Of a stretch of 23,227 nt of DNA, positions 22,189-23,227 are shown one piece after another. The position numbers were made by a program, and so were the translations under genes. Every line of letters starts with the position of its first letter. Position 1 is the first letter of the stretch. Origin of the DNA: Caryophanales bacterium UBA7476 (lineage in GTDB: Bacteria; Bacillota_I; Bacilli_A; RF39; UBA660); contig DLOU01000013.1 in the NCBI GenBank assembly GCA_002477275.1, forward strand, positions 28,756 to 51,982, read 5' to 3'. The notes under the pieces were generated by a model. That model saw nothing but the letters and a program-made list of their open reading frames with translations, had not been told where the DNA came from and did no database searches.

Positions 22189-22671
22189 ATGAAGACAATT
22201 AATTTGATTAAAAATATTATTTTAGATATTATTATTGTAGTTTTAATAGTATCTATCATATTTAGTTTTATGAATAGAAATAAGCCAGTTCCATTTATGG
22301 GATACTACTTTTTTACAGTAATGACTGGTAGTATGCAAAATACTCTCCAAGTAGGTGATAGTATCATTTCAAAAAAAGTAGATACATATAAAGTGGGAGA
22401 CATTGTTACTTATAAATTAGATAATGCATACGTAACACATAGAATTGTTAAAATAGAGGGAGATAAGGTTACTACAAAGGGGGACGCAAATCAGTTAAAC
22501 GATCCAGCAATTAAAAAAAATCAAATTTTATGTAAATTTGTATATAAAAGCAAGTGGCTAAATTTTTTAGTAAAAAATAGAATACTTATTGTTATTTTTG
22601 TACTAATTATCTACTTAGTTGAAGCAATTATTAAAGAAATGAAAAAGAAGGTGGTTGATGATGCATCGTAG
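22189..22671 (+). CDS. sipW: SipW-type (ER-type) signal peptidase I
   Basis: A 160-residue signal peptidase with an N-terminal membrane segment (about 8-28) and a C-terminal one (about 127-146). The nucleophile is Ser48 in VMTGSMQNTL, followed by VGDSIISKK. At the place of the usual bacterial Lys it has His84 in YVTHRIVKI, and GDANQLND supplies Asp99/Asp105. Ser/His instead of Ser/Lys is the hallmark of the SipW/ER-type family, which processes TasA and similar matrix proteins. Its position between two TasA-like genes fits that role. It begins one base after the preceding stop and its 3' end overlaps the next gene by about 11 nt, indicating co-translation. Confidence 0.9.
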   Translation: MKTINLIKNIILDIIIVVLIVSIIFSFMNRNKPVPFMGYYFFTVMTGSMQNTLQVGDSIISKKVDTYKVGDIVTYKLDNAYVTHRIVKIEGDKVTTKGDANQLNDPAIKKNQILCKFVYKSKWLNFLVKNRILIVIFVLIIYLVEAIIKEMKKKVVDDAS

Positions 22672-23227
22672 AATTCTGAATTTAAAGAGAAAATTTAGAA
22701 GAAATAAAAAAAAGGTGTTTATAACCACTTTTGTGTTCTTTTGCTGCATTGTAGGAGGTATAGTAGGTTTCTCATATTTTTTTACAGAAGGATATTTTGG
22801 TGGAAATGGATCGACTAAAGTTCCTTCATTTGCCCCAATAGTAAATGGTAATGAGAGTATGAATCAAACAATTGATTTAAAAGAAACAATAACTAATGGT
22901 AAAAATTTAGCACCAGGTGCAATAGGAAAATTTAAAGTAGATATTGATTTTACAAAAGTAGAGATGGATGCATATTATAAAGTTTATTTTGATAGAACAA
23001 ATATACCTAATAATATTCATTTCTATGTTGATGAAAATTTAAGTAAAGAATTATCATTAGTCGAAGGAGTTCAATTAGAAGATAATTCTAACAAAATAGC
23101 TGAACACTATATATATTGGAAATGGATATATAATGATACACCTGAAGGTAATGCAAATGATAATTTATATATGGATAAAGAAATAACTCTTCCATTTAGT
23201 GGCTATGTTTCACAAAAAATAGAAGAG
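22661..23227 (+). CDS. SipW-dependent TasA/BsaA-like matrix protein (3' end beyond the window)
   Basis: The frame is open from ATG 22661 to the window end (189 residues so far). ATG 22658 is the other possible start; 22661 is better spaced from AAGGTGG. The N terminus is strongly basic (RRILNLKRKFRRNKKK), followed by a membrane segment VFITTFVFFCCIVGGIVGF and SYFFTEGYF, the likely SipW processing region. The secreted part has the TasA/camelysin pattern: PSFAPIVNGN, NGKNLAPGAIGKFKVDIDF, YYKVYFDRTNIPNNI, and HYIYWKWIYNDTPEGNAND. This matches the C-terminal domain of the 21171 protein at equivalent places (APGxxGxxxF; WKW). It is probably exported as the main matrix subunit or an accessory one; the missing C terminus leaves its anchoring unknown. 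Confidence 0.85.
   Translation, partial: MHRRILNLKRKFRRNKKKVFITTFVFFCCIVGGIVGFSYFFTEGYFGGNGSTKVPSFAPIVNGNESMNQTIDLKETITNGKNLAPGAIGKFKVDIDFTKVEMDAYYKVYFDRTNIPNNIHFYVDENLSKELSLVEGVQLEDNSNKIAEHYIYWKWIYNDTPEGNANDNLYMDKEITLPFSGYVSQKIEE

Noticed and set aside
1..23227. Genetic code with TGA as Trp throughout
   Set aside because: About 20 genes are intact with TGG for Trp and only a single in-frame TGA replaces a Trp. An AT-rich genome with full reassignment would use TGA for most Trp codons.

Overview
The window is AT-rich (roughly 27% G+C by eye), densely packed DNA from a low-GC Gram-positive bacterium (Bacillota). Ribosome binding sites match the usual anti-SD (GGAG and GGTGAT types), promoters are often of the extended -10 kind (TGnTATAAT), and gene content includes a SipW-type signal peptidase, TasA-like secreted proteins, DUF362, DUF975 and CmpB-like membrane proteins. 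The style resembles small-genome uncultured gut Bacillota (RF39- or TANB77-like), but that is an inference. No tRNA, rRNA, CRISPR, insertion sequence or prophage gene is visible.

Region 1 (1-4819): four tandem, same-strand paralogs. Each combines a 'TDFAILLG ... RTxxWW ... RPxxxYS' module with a 'YGEYPQ ... YEYNGKxYxR ... VEPIxWL' module. This is the vocabulary of DUF6273-type domains, but with the halves in reversed order. Two copies carry C-terminal ankyrin repeats, and all four end in or near an xIFEEA motif. The first copy is cut by the window start and has an in-frame TGA exactly where a paralog has Trp. The fourth has a +1 frameshift in an A8 run. A terminator closes the array.

Region 2 (about 4796-12415): one long candidate transcription unit, starting at a strong promoter that overlaps the previous terminator. 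It holds an aminotransferase-GNAT fusion, a DUF362 protein, a DUF975/CmpB membrane protein, a left-handed beta-helix transferase, a NTP_transf_6 nucleotidyltransferase, a FlaR-like P-loop kinase, an SMC/ABC-like AAA ATPase and an ASCH protein. A bidirectional terminator closes it. The joint function is unknown.

Region 3 (12414-14182): a two-gene minus-strand operon encoding an unrecognised protein and a diverged kinase-fold protein, with a divergent promoter region upstream.

Region 4 (14183-16757): a DUF488 gene, then a MATE transporter fused to a cytidylate-kinase-like domain. The latter is preceded by its own promoter and an attenuator-like hairpin.

Region 5 (16791-19619): a five-gene operon of tightly coupled genes: TMEM43-like membrane protein, Nudix hydrolase, HIT/GalT-like protein, GNAT and a small papain-like protein. 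It ends in a clear terminator.

Region 6 (19626-23227, continuing off the end): a surface/matrix locus. A DPM1-like glycosyltransferase is fused through a third membrane segment to a secreted beta-sandwich. It is followed by a Gly/Ser-rich TasA-like protein with an NPETG sorting signal, a SipW-type (Ser/His) signal peptidase, and a SipW-dependent TasA/BsaA-like protein. The layout parallels tapA-sipW-tasA of Bacillus, with a glycosyltransferase as an unusual addition.
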